Source: an uncultured Verrucomicrobiales bacterium
GTDB lineage: Bacteria > Verrucomicrobiota > Verrucomicrobiia > Verrucomicrobiales > Akkermansiaceae
Direction of reading: 5' to 3'
DNA: 58,248 nt
Assembly: GCA_947039485.1 (NCBI GenBank)
Contig: CAMQZC010000018.1
Span: 1 to 58,248, forward strand
The translations under genes and the position numbers were made by a program. The notes under the pieces were generated by a model. That model searched no databases, was not told the origin of the DNA, and worked only from the letters and a program-made list of their open reading frames with translations. Below, piece after piece: positions 17,998 to 25,852 of the stretch (position 1 is its first letter; each line of letters starts with the position of its first letter).

Positions 17998-20394
17998 TTA
18001 GTAGTAGCTAGTTGTTATATAGTATGATGTAGTATATGAACCTCCATCCATTGATTTGGTGCCTGCGTATTTTCTTACGGATCCAACGGCCACGGATGCG
18101 ACGATGCGGTATGTGTCATTGGGTAATGAAATAGAACTCGTGGTATGCGGTTGCAGTACTAATTTTTTACTCGCAGACCCGCTATACATGATAACCAATA
18201 CATATTCTGTATTATTAGATACACGGATAGATGTTGTTGTAGACCCATAAGATGAGCCTACTTTGCTCATCGTTGGCATCGCTTCGTAATCACCTTTGAG
18301 AGCCTCGTCAACTTCAAGGTCAATTATTGATTTTTCCGCTTCTTCTACCCATACCCCATTTGGGTATTTGTCTAAATACTTTTTGAAATGACTAACGGCG
18401 CCCAAGGCCGTTGCTGTTTCCCAAGCTTTTGAGTCGCTGCCCCAAAGCCTTTCTTCTCGTTCGGTTTCAGCAAGCTCTTTTCTTCGTTTTTCCGCGGCAA
18501 TTGCTTCTTTTAGCATAGCCGATCCATTTTTGCAAAAGTTAAGGGGCACTGTTTCCAAGAAATCTCTCCACTCTGCTATGCTGCTTAGATCACAAGCTTT
18601 TTCGTATAGTTTATTAGATTTATTTCGAGATATCGCAAAAGCCTTTTTGCCTTGTGATGTTTTCGGGAATGCTAAATGAAATTCGTAAATTTGTTTTATT
18701 GATCCATCTGATTTGATGTTTTTTAATTGATTGGAGAGTAATTTGTTTTTATATTTACTTGTTGGGTATTTGCGGAGGAATACCTGACAAGAAATTAAGC
18801 TAGTATCAGCTCCTTGAATCTTTTGGTAATCTCTGCTCTCTTTCATCAATTCGTTATAAATGAATAATCCAGCAAAAAACATGACGCCGATGATGAATAA
18901 GGAACGATGCCTTTTCGGTTGGCGCTTTTGGGCGCTTTGGTCTAGTTCTTTCATCGCCGCTGATTTGGCAATGTACGTGAAGTCGCTCGTCGCTTGCTTC
19001 AATGTGGCCTTTAATTCGTGATCTATATATAATTGCTCTATTTCCGCGATGACAAGTAGAGCATTCATGGCAAATGCTGCTACCTCTTTATAGTTGGGTT
19101 GTTTTTCTTCTTTGTTTAAGCTTCTTGCAATTTTATTATAGGCGGATATGGCTGTATACTTAGACGCGGTTGCATATTCGGGGCTAGATGAACCTGCTGT
19201 ATTTGAAATTTGGCTGAGTATGGGTTTAGCGGCTTTTAAAAATGATATCGTACTACTCAATGCATTAGTACTTTGATTTAAGTCATCAGTCAAGGAGTTC
19301 AATTGAGAAATATGCGCTCCTATACTATTTTTAACAAGAGGCCTTTGAATTAAATTAAAGTTGTGATTGCAATGTTGTTGAGCTGCTGCGCCCCTAGCAA
19401 GATGCCTAGCTTTATCTAAGTGATTAACTAGTTTTATTCTTGATGTTTTATCTTGAGCCCCACCTTTATTGTGGTAGTCGGTACCAATAGCAACAATTAG
19501 CAATGCTATCTTATCTGCTATTTCCATGTATTGCAGGGAGTCACAGCCGGCACTCATTTCAAGTAGATTTAAATTGGAACGGGTCTCATTTTGCAGTTTG
19601 TCTATGAGCTCTAAGCTGGAATTAATATGAGCTTGCCCCTCGTTTCTATATTGGGTTAATATCTCCTCTAGCTGGTCGATGAACGTGACGCTATACTCCT
19701 TCATGTATGCTTCTTTTGCCTCAAAGTCGAGTTCGGCTAGGCAGCTTAAATAACTCAGGTCGTTATAATTTAATTCATAGGCGATTGTACGGATTGTTCG
19801 CAAATGAATCAATTGTAGTTGTATTTGTGTTAATTCTGGATGGCCCCCAGCAATGATGTCTTTGAGAGATTTCCAATATGGGCTTTGTAGTAAATCTATT
19901 TTTAACGCAAGGGCAGTTTTAAATACAGCAAAGTCGGAGCTCGATTTCCAAAGAAGTAAATTTGATAGGTTCTGATATGAAGGAAAGCTACGCTGATCAA
20001 CACCGTGGTGCCTTGCTATGACTCCAGACCAAATACTAATCGCTTGCTCGATATTCCCTGATTCCAGCCGTTTAAGCGCTACTGAATCCGAAGAGGAGTA
20101 TGCATTGATAAACCAAAAAGAGCCATGTTCAATGCGGCTTTTTTCTGAGCTCAATTCAGCTTGAGCTTTTTCTATGTTGTCAGAATCTCTTTTAGACCAG
20201 TGGCCTAAATAAGCAAAAGAGTAATCATCTGTTATCTCAATGTTGGCATCTATGGATTTAGAGAGTCGATTTAAGCTCATCGTGAGCTCTCTTGGCTTGC
20301 AGTCAGCAAGCACCCCAATGACGCGATACGGGTTCTGGTCAAATATATTGATGGCGGCTGCTTCTTTTTGTTGAGTCTCGAGAGTTGCGTTCAT
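17998..20394 (-). CDS. Large single-TM protein of unknown function
   Basis: 798 residues, family not recognised. The N-terminus (FDQNPYRVIGVLADCKPRELTMSLNRL, about residues 18-50) resembles the J-like opening seen in some uncharacterised bacterial proteins. Residues about 50-490 are helical and TPR-like in texture. One membrane segment lies near residue 500 (SLFIIGVMFFAGLFIYNEL), followed by more helical repeats. A C-terminal beta-rich domain (about 715-798) ends in a Ser/Tyr-rich tail TTSYYITTSYY. Codon and base use are clearly AT-richer than the flanks, consistent with transfer. It stands alone, convergent with the lpd remnant. Confidence 0.7.
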   Translation of the reverse strand: MNATLETQQKEAAAINIFDQNPYRVIGVLADCKPRELTMSLNRLSKSIDANIEITDDYSFAYLGHWSKRDSDNIEKAQAELSSEKSRIEHGSFWFINAYSSSDSVALKRLESGNIEQAISIWSGVIARHHGVDQRSFPSYQNLSNLLLWKSSSDFAVFKTALALKIDLLQSPYWKSLKDIIAGGHPELTQIQLQLIHLRTIRTIAYELNYNDLSYLSCLAELDFEAKEAYMKEYSVTFIDQLEEILTQYRNEGQAHINSSLELIDKLQNETRSNLNLLEMSAGCDSLQYMEIADKIALLIVAIGTDYHNKGGAQDKTSRIKLVNHLDKARHLARGAAAQQHCNHNFNLIQRPLVKNSIGAHISQLNSLTDDLNQSTNALSSTISFLKAAKPILSQISNTAGSSSPEYATASKYTAISAYNKIARSLNKEEKQPNYKEVAAFAMNALLVIAEIEQLYIDHELKATLKQATSDFTYIAKSAAMKELDQSAQKRQPKRHRSLFIIGVMFFAGLFIYNELMKESRDYQKIQGADTSLISCQVFLRKYPTSKYKNKLLSNQLKNIKSDGSIKQIYEFHLAFPKTSQGKKAFAISRNKSNKLYEKACDLSSIAEWRDFLETVPLNFCKNGSAMLKEAIAAEKRRKELAETEREERLWGSDSKAWETATALGAVSHFKKYLDKYPNGVWVEEAEKSIIDLEVDEALKGDYEAMPTMSKVGSSYGSTTTSIRVSNNTEYVLVIMYSGSASKKLVLQPHTTSSISLPNDTYRIVASVAVGSVRKYAGTKSMDGGSYTTSYYITTSYY

Positions 20395-20506
20395 GAGTCT
20401 TATTCCTGAGTTTGTATGGTGGATATCTCAAATAAACGGCATTCGTACATAATACAACTGCGTCGTGATAGATGATATTTAACAGAATGTCGTTTCTTGG
20501 GTGTGG

Positions 20507-20546
20507 CTAAAAAGGCTAGAAGTTATTATGCTTCTAGCCTTTTTAG
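20507..20546 (-). terminator. Strong terminator after the nuclease gene
   Basis: Perfect 16-bp stem CTAAAAAGGCTAGAAG (20507-20522) with CTTCTAGCCTTTTTAG (20531-20546) and an 8-base loop. It can act in both directions. A second inverted repeat, CATTGGTT/AACCAATG, lies at about 20550-20575. Confidence 0.8.
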
Positions 20547-20602
20547 TCGCATTGGTTGCTTGATGCGAACCAATGGGCTGATGGTTAATAGGTGGTTATT
20601 GC

Positions 20603-21697
20603 TTACTCAAAGCGCGCCGCATTCTCCAACAACGCATCAGCGTAGTCGTAGATGTCATCCAATGACTGGATGGGGTGACGGGTCTCTTTTTTGTCTTCTC
20701 CGATAATACCAATATATTTCTGCTTGGCATTAAAGTGTAGGCGGCAAAGAGGCTTGCGGTTGTTATCATCTAAAAGAATACCGAAATAGCTTTGGGTGTC
20801 GCGCTGCATGATTCTGGATACATCAAAGCGCTTGCGGAGGATGGCGCGCACAATATGGAAGCCATCGAGCTCTTCTTGCGTGGTATCCACGCGTGATACT
20901 TCGCCTTCGGGTTCTACTGTGGCTTGGCTTGCGGGTGCATTCATCATCACGATAGGTGCAGGAGCATCGTCATCGTCACCAATAGCTGATTTGAGGCGTG
21001 CATTGACGCTATCGCTGAGGAACTGCTTGAGTGCTTTTTGTGTGAGTGCTGAGAACTGGGCTTTGATTTTTGGCGTCTGTATTCCAGTGTAGACCAGCGA
21101 TGTTAAAAAGCGTACTAGTTCTTCACCGGGATTGAGGAACTGAGCGGCAAGTGCTTTTTTGAGTAGGCTCAAGTATTTCAGCTCTCCTGCTGCGTCAACG
21201 ACAGAATCAATGTTGAACGATGTTTTTGTCAATTTCTTAACCTCTGGTACGATGCTCTTGTCCAAGTCGGCTAAGTTGAGGATGAGGAATGGTAATTCAT
21301 CCATGACGTTGGGCTTGTCTAAATCCGTGAAGAATTCGTAGATCATGCCATTTGTTAAGATGCCAATGCGTGCCTTCGATACGGAAAAGTAGCGGAATAA
21401 TTGACTTGCGTGTTTAATCGAAAGAGGTTCGCCAAATTTTTTGCACTCAATGAGAATCTGAACTTCGCCATCCTTTAGAATTGCATAGTCTACCTTTTCA
21501 TTCCTTTTCCCAGGAGTATCGGCAGTGTATTCTGGGACTACTTCGCTAGGGTCAAAAACATCATAACCCAACACTTGGTGTAAGAAGGGCATGATGAGAG
21601 CATTTTTTGTGGCTTCTTCTGTGCTGAGCGTTGCGGATACTTGTGCCGTTTTTCGTATCAAGTTGTGTAATCGTTCTGTAAAATCAATCATTTCCAT
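20603..21697 (-). CDS. Orphan type I restriction HsdR N-terminal-type nuclease protein
   Basis: 364 residues. The N-terminal half (about 20-160) is the HsdR_N-like PD-(D/E)XK domain: STEEATKNALIMPFLHQVLGYDV, then EVVPEYTADTPGKRNEKVDYAI with the catalytic Asp, and VQILIECKK with the Glu-x-Lys pair. FRYFSVSKARIGILTNGMIYEFFTD is the usual C-terminal strand of that domain. There is no helicase, specificity or methylase gene beside it. The C-terminal half (about 250-364) has LCRLHFNAKQKYIGII, similar to domains found in stand-alone versions. Likely a defence or regulatory nuclease; the exact role is unknown. Part of the AT-rich island. Confidence 0.8.
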   Translation of the reverse strand: MEMIDFTERLHNLIRKTAQVSATLSTEEATKNALIMPFLHQVLGYDVFDPSEVVPEYTADTPGKRNEKVDYAILKDGEVQILIECKKFGEPLSIKHASQLFRYFSVSKARIGILTNGMIYEFFTDLDKPNVMDELPFLILNLADLDKSIVPEVKKLTKTSFNIDSVVDAAGELKYLSLLKKALAAQFLNPGEELVRFLTSLVYTGIQTPKIKAQFSALTQKALKQFLSDSVNARLKSAIGDDDDAPAPIVMMNAPASQATVEPEGEVSRVDTTQEELDGFHIVRAILRKRFDVSRIMQRDTQSYFGILLDDNNRKPLCRLHFNAKQKYIGIIGEDKKETRHPIQSLDDIYDYADALLENAARFE

Positions 21698-21938
21698 AAG
21701 AGTTGTTATAGTGTTATATCAAGCTAATGTACACAGGGACTCCTGCAAATGCAAGTTGATTTTCTTGTTAGATGTATTTATTATTCTTTTAGAATGAGAG
21801 ACTAGACTTGTTTTATGCAGATTCTCTTCGTGGTAGATCCTTGTACATGTGACGCTGGAGCAATTATGCTGACATGAGGACTGTCCCTACACCCCTAGTT
21901 GGGAGCTCAAGAGAGGTTACACCCTTGATATTCTATTG

Positions 21939-22073
21939 GCGCGGGCTTGCAAAGTCTGGGTGGTGGCAAGGTTGCTCAACTGCTGTGTGCTCAGTAAATG
22001 AGATTATTTGCAGAAATCAAATTAGGCTCGGTTAGTATGCCTTTCTTTATGGTTGCCAGCTTTGGGGCGATGC
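21939..22073. repeat. Right copy of the 135-bp direct repeat flanking the island
   Basis: Matches 17469-17603 in the same orientation with about nine mismatches. The two copies bracket the 4.3-kb AT-rich segment that carries the 798-residue protein and the nuclease. Confidence 0.85.
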
Positions 22074-22081
22074 GGTATGAT
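22053..22081 (+). promoter_or_regulatory. lpd promoter
   Basis: TTGCCA (22053-22058), 17-base spacer, TATGAT (22076-22081). The -10 ends 6 bases before the lpd ATG, so transcription would begin at or beside the start codon. Confidence 0.65.
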
Positions 22082-22087
22082 AGCGCC

Positions 22088-23473
22088 ATGACTTATGACT
22101 TGATTATTGTTGGTGGCGGTCCTGCTGGTTATGTTGGCGCGATTCGTGCAGCTCAGCTTGGCAAGAATGTTCTCTGCGTTGAGCGTGAACGCGCTGGCGG
22201 TACTTGTCTGAATTGGGGCTGTATTCCTACCAAGGCGCTGCTGCGTAATGCTGAGCTTTATCATATGATGGATAAGCGCGCGGCTGAGTTTGGGATTGCG
22301 GTTGATGGCTTGTCTTTTGATTGGTCGGCTGTGGTGGCGCGCTCGCGTGCTATTTCTGAGCGTTTGAGCAAGGGGATTGAGTTTCTCTTTAAAAAGAATA
22401 AGGTTGAGATGATGTCGGGCGAGGCTCGCATCTTGGCTTCGGGTGCGGTTGAGCTGACGGCTCCTGATGGCTCGGTGTCTGTGCTCTCGGCGGCTAAGGT
22501 GCTGATTGCAACGGGTGCTCGTGCTCGTGAGGTGCCTGTGTTCCCTTTTAATGGTAAGACGATTATTGGTAGTCGTGATGCGCTGGTGCGTGAGCAGCAT
22601 CCTAAGAGTATGATTGTGATTGGCAGTGGTGCGATTGGGACGGAGCTTTCTTATGTGTATCACTGCTTTGGTACGAAGGTGACGCTGGTTGAGGCGTTGC
22701 CTGCTATTTTGCCTAATGAGGATAAGGATAGTAGTACTGCGGTGGAGCGTTCGTTTAAGAAGCAGGGTATTACTTGCATGACGAAGGCTCGTGTGGAGTC
22801 TCTGCAGGATCATGGCGATTCTGTGACGGCTGTGATTACTTCTAAGACGGGTAAGCAGGTTGAGCTGAGTGCTGATTGTGCTCTGGTGGCTGTGGGCGTT
22901 GTGCCTGTGGTGCCGGAGTCTGAGGGGCTTGAGCTTGATGAGCGCGGTTTTATCAAGGTGGGTGCTCGTTATGAGACGAGTATTGCTAATGTGTATGCTG
23001 CTGGTGATTGCATTGGTGGGATTCTCTTGGCTCATACGGCTAGTTTTGAGGCTGTGCAGGCTGTGGAGGGGATGTTTAATGCTGAGCATACTCCTCGTAC
23101 GCCGGTGAATGTGCCTAGCTGCACGTATTGTCATCCTCAGGTGGCTAGTATTGGTAAGCGTGAGCAGCAGTTGAAGGATGAGGGCGTGGAGTATAAGGTG
23201 GGTAAGTTCCCCTTCCAGGCTCTTGGCAAGGCTGTTGCGGCTGGTGAGACTGAGGGCTTTGTGAAGTTGCTTTTTGGCAAGGAGCATGGCGAGTTGCTGG
23301 GCGCTCACATTGTGGGTGAGAATGCGACGGAGCTGCTGACGATGCCGGGTCTGGCGATGGAGTCTGAGTTGACTGATGAGGATATTCATCAGATGATTGT
23401 GGCTCATCCTACTCTATCTGAGGCGATTCATGAGGCTGTGCTTGCGGCTGATGGTTGTGCGCTGCATGCTTGA
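22088..23473 (+). CDS. lpd: Dihydrolipoyl dehydrogenase (E3)
   Basis: FAD flavoprotein that reoxidises the lipoyl groups of pyruvate and related dehydrogenase complexes using NAD+. The start MTYDLIIVGGGPAGYVGAI gives the classic FAD-binding N-terminus; the upstream in-frame extension to 21998 is promoter DNA. Redox pair Cys40 and Cys45 lie in GGTCLNWGCIPTK, the NAD site is VIGSGAIGTELSYVY, the second FAD motif is NVYAAGDCIGG, and the active-site His-Glu pair is in HPTLSEAIHEAV. 461 residues is normal. It lies apart from the pdhA-pdhB-E2 operon but converges toward it. Its 5' region has been duplicated at 17.5 kb. Confidence 0.95.
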   Translation: MTYDLIIVGGGPAGYVGAIRAAQLGKNVLCVERERAGGTCLNWGCIPTKALLRNAELYHMMDKRAAEFGIAVDGLSFDWSAVVARSRAISERLSKGIEFLFKKNKVEMMSGEARILASGAVELTAPDGSVSVLSAAKVLIATGARAREVPVFPFNGKTIIGSRDALVREQHPKSMIVIGSGAIGTELSYVYHCFGTKVTLVEALPAILPNEDKDSSTAVERSFKKQGITCMTKARVESLQDHGDSVTAVITSKTGKQVELSADCALVAVGVVPVVPESEGLELDERGFIKVGARYETSIANVYAAGDCIGGILLAHTASFEAVQAVEGMFNAEHTPRTPVNVPSCTYCHPQVASIGKREQQLKDEGVEYKVGKFPFQALGKAVAAGETEGFVKLLFGKEHGELLGAHIVGENATELLTMPGLAMESELTDEDIHQMIVAHPTLSEAIHEAVLAADGCALHA

Positions 23474-23490
23474 TTGAATGTTTTTTTGTG

Positions 23491-23862
23491 ATGTCACGTA
23501 GTTTTTTTTACGATACGGGTGAGGAGAAGTTGGGTCCTGTGACGGGGGCTCAGTTGCTGCGTTTGCAGGCTCAGGGCGAGATTTCGGCTGAGACTTGGGT
23601 GCGTGCAGAGAGTTCTTCGACTTGGCGCCAGTTGGCGAATGTTGATTTGCAGGAGGAGCAGCAGCGTGAGCAGAAGCGCTCGTTCTGGTCGCATCTCTGG
23701 CGCTCGATGTCGCCGGGTGCGATTATGGGCTTGATTTGCTTGCTGATGTTTATTGGCGGTATGGTTTACCTCTCGGCGTTGACGATTAAGTTGATCTGGC
23801 CTTTTTTGCTGTTTGTGCTGATGATTTGGTTCTTTAAGCGCTTGCTGAGTGGTGGCTCGTAG
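23491..23862 (+). CDS. Small membrane protein with GYF_2 (DUF4339) domain
   Basis: About 123 residues. The N-terminal part, MSRSFFYDTGEEKLGPVTG then LLRLQAQGEISAETWVRAE, is the GYF_2 pattern (aromatic start, G-P-V/I, Leu-rich helix, G-x-I, T-W-V), usually a protein-interaction domain. Two hydrophobic segments follow (about 72-92 and 98-116). The start at 23491 is chosen to match the domain start; the ORF is open to 23455, overlapping the end of lpd. Role unknown. Confidence 0.75.
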   Translation: MSRSFFYDTGEEKLGPVTGAQLLRLQAQGEISAETWVRAESSSTWRQLANVDLQEEQQREQKRSFWSHLWRSMSPGAIMGLICLLMFIGGMVYLSALTIKLIWPFLLFVLMIWFFKRLLSGGS

Positions 23863-23909
23863 GGGCTTTTCATTTGTAGAGCTGCGTTTTTGTGCGTGGT
23901 GATTTCAAT

Positions 23910-23935
23910 GCGCTGGCTGTGTCAGCGCTTTTTTT
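23910..23935 (+). terminator. Terminator after lpd and the GYF_2 gene
   Basis: GCGCTG (23910-23915) pairs with CAGCGC (23923-23928), loop GCTGTGT, then seven T. Confidence 0.85.
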
Positions 23936-23967
23936 GTGGCGTTGCTGGTGGTGATGGGTGCGCTGGA

Positions 23968-24248
23968 CTGTGATGGCTTGGCTAGGTCTGGGACGCTGTC
24001 GCGACTACTGGCGAGGGGGTTTGTGCCCTGCGGGCAGGGTGATGGGGCTCCGAGTAGCTGGGCAGGGTGCAGGGGCTTGTTTGGGCGGCCTGCAGTGCTG
24101 GCGTTTTTTAGGGGCTCCTCGGAGGGCAATTGCTAGGGCAATTGTTGCTGATAGGGGCGTTGCCCCTTGCCCCCAGCAGGGTGTTACCCTGCACCCACCA
24201 AGGGAATGATTCCCTTGGATTCCCTTGAGGGGCTCGCGCATGGGGGTG
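23968..24248. repeat. Palindrome-cluster direct repeat, copy A
   Basis: Begins CTGTGATGGCTTGGCTAGG and repeats almost exactly at 24320-24602 (offset 353 bases). It carries a chain of small hairpins: CCCTGCGGGCAGGG, GCAATTGC..GCAATTG, GGGGCGTTGCCCC, GCAGGGTGTTACCCTGC and AAGGGAATGATTCCCTT. No protein is supported; open frames in it are by-products of the GC content. Confidence 0.85.
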
Positions 24249-24319
24249 TTGCTGGCGTTGCTGTTGCTGGCGCTGGTGTTGCTGGCGCTGGTGTTGCTGG
24301 CGCTGGTGTGTACGCTGGC
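24249..24319. repeat. Short tandem units between the two palindrome clusters
   Basis: About five imperfect units of TTGCTGGCGCTGGTG run from about 24249 to 24310 and separate the two long direct-repeat copies. Confidence 0.75.
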
Positions 24320-24602
24320 CTGTGATGGTTTGGCTAGGTGTTGGGACGCTGTCGCGACTACTGGCGAGGGGGTTTGTGCCCTGCGGGCAGGGTGATGGGG
24401 CTCCGAGTAGCTGGGCAGGGTGCAGGGGCTTGTTTGGGCGGCCTGCAGTGCTGGCGTTTTTTAGGGGCTCCTCGGAGGGCAATTGCTAGGGCAATTGTTG
24501 CTGATAGGGGCGTTGCCCCTTGCCCCCAGCAGGGTGTTACCCTGCACCCACCAAGGGAATGATTCCCTTGGATTCCCTTGAGGGGGTGGCGCATGGGGTG
24601 TT
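24320..24602. repeat. Palindrome-cluster direct repeat, copy B
   Basis: Second copy of 23968-24248, differing at only a handful of positions, with the same chain of hairpins. It ends 16 bases past the stop of lpxI on the other strand, so the cluster sits between two convergent operons. Confidence 0.85.
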
Positions 24603-24618
24603 GGCGAGCGGTGCTTGG

Positions 24619-25803
24619 TTAGCTGGCGCTGGTGTGGATGCTTTGGATGCGGTGTTTGCGGAGGAGTTGCTCTTCGCGCTCGCTGAGCTCGTTGTTGTAG
24701 GCGAGGATGATGGGGCAGGGTGGGCTGTTCTTATAGCCAAAGATGAGTCCTATGATCCAGTTGATGATGCGCCCTATTCGCAGGTTTTTCATATAGCTTG
24801 CGGCTCGGAGTATACATTTCTCTGTGCCTTGTCTGTCGCCTACGGCGATGATGACGCCGTCACAGACTGCGGCGCAGTTGCCGATTCCTCGCTCTTGTAG
24901 GATTTTACAGATGCTGCTGGCGAGCTCTCTGTCGTTGGCTTGTCGAGGGAGGGTTGGGATGTGGCTGTGGCTTTCTTCTCGTTCGATTGCGATGAGGCTG
25001 ATGCCGTTAGCTCTACATTGCTCTAGGACTTGGTCTTTTTGCAGGAGGATGCAGCGGCCTGCTTCGATGATGATGCTACTCACGCCTGATGCTTGGCAGT
25101 TGTGGATGCTGTTGATGCCGATGCAGGGGATGTCAAAGCGCATGTCATGCTGGCTTTTGCAGATTTTGCTCAGGGTTTTGCGTGGTTGCTCAGGGGCTGG
25201 GTAGTTGCCGTTTTTGATGCAGTTGTTGGTGCCTTGGAAGCCTTCTACACAGAGGAGTTGCTCGCCTTGCATGAGGATGCTTTGCCCGATGTCGAGCTCT
25301 GCGATGTCGCGTGCATAGTTGCTGCCGATGCGTGCGATGCGTGCGAGTTGTTCATCGGGGGCTGGGCCTGCGATGTGTCCTGCTGCAGGGATGTGGTCGT
25401 CCATGTAGCTGTGGGAGGGTAGGACGTGGAGTCCTTTGCTCTCGATGTAGTCGCAGATGGCGCCAAAGATGCTGTGGGCGTTGCGTCTGTCGAGGCTGCC
25501 GATGATGCGTCTGGCTGTGGCGTCTGGCCACATGGTGTAGAGGCAGGCTGGCTTGATTTGCCCAACGAGGATGAGTTCTTTGCATCCATGTTGTTTGGCG
25601 AATTGGATGGGCCCATCGATGGATCCGACGCGTTGGCTGTTGTATTCATCACAGAGGGCGATGAAGTCAGGCTGGACGGCTCCTTTGAAGCCTACGCCGA
25701 TGATGCGTCTCCCTGCGCGTTTGGCGCCTTGGGCCATGAGGCGTGGGTAGTCTCCTGCGCCGGCGATGATGCAGAGGGGGGCTTGGCTGCTGGGCTGGCT
25801 CAT
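24619..25803 (-). CDS. lpxI: LpxI-family UDP-2,3-diacylglucosamine pyrophosphatase
   Basis: Hydrolyses UDP-2,3-diacylglucosamine to lipid X and UMP in lipid A synthesis, replacing LpxH in some lineages. The start (LCIIAGAGDYPRLMAQGAKRAGRRI) and the C-terminal half match the LpxI/DUF1009 pattern: DIGQSILMQGEQLLCVEGFQGT, then CKSQHDMRFDIPCIG (the RFD.P.IG motif) and SIIIEAGRCILL. Beyond about residue 275 it has a C-terminal extension of about 110 residues that is not usual for the family. It is the last gene of the pdhA-pdhB-E2 minus-strand run, 50 bases after the E2 gene. Confidence 0.8.
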   Translation of the reverse strand: MSQPSSQAPLCIIAGAGDYPRLMAQGAKRAGRRIIGVGFKGAVQPDFIALCDEYNSQRVGSIDGPIQFAKQHGCKELILVGQIKPACLYTMWPDATARRIIGSLDRRNAHSIFGAICDYIESKGLHVLPSHSYMDDHIPAAGHIAGPAPDEQLARIARIGSNYARDIAELDIGQSILMQGEQLLCVEGFQGTNNCIKNGNYPAPEQPRKTLSKICKSQHDMRFDIPCIGINSIHNCQASGVSSIIIEAGRCILLQKDQVLEQCRANGISLIAIEREESHSHIPTLPRQANDRELASSICKILQERGIGNCAAVCDGVIIAVGDRQGTEKCILRAASYMKNLRIGRIINWIIGLIFGYKNSPPCPIILAYNNELSEREEQLLRKHRIQSIHTSAS

Positions 25804-25852
25804 GCTTGGCTGGGGCGGTGCTGGGCTTAGCTGTGCTGAGCCTTAGCGGTGT

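Noticed and set aside
17528..18001. 157-residue frame starting MRLFAEIKLG
   Set aside because: It begins in duplicated promoter DNA and crosses the lpd remnant, a palindromic element and the cimA fragment; no protein family is visible.
21998..22087. N-terminal extension of lpd to 21998
   Set aside because: Contains the lpd promoter; the flavoprotein N-terminus starts exactly at 22088.
22022..23407. 461-residue antisense frame over lpd
   Set aside because: A shadow of a high-quality lpd gene; its translation is Arg/His/Ser-rich with no motif.
23936..24594. Several 66-126-codon frames in the palindrome clusters
   Set aside because: They appear identically in both repeat copies on both strands and encode Gly/Arg/Pro-rich nonsense.
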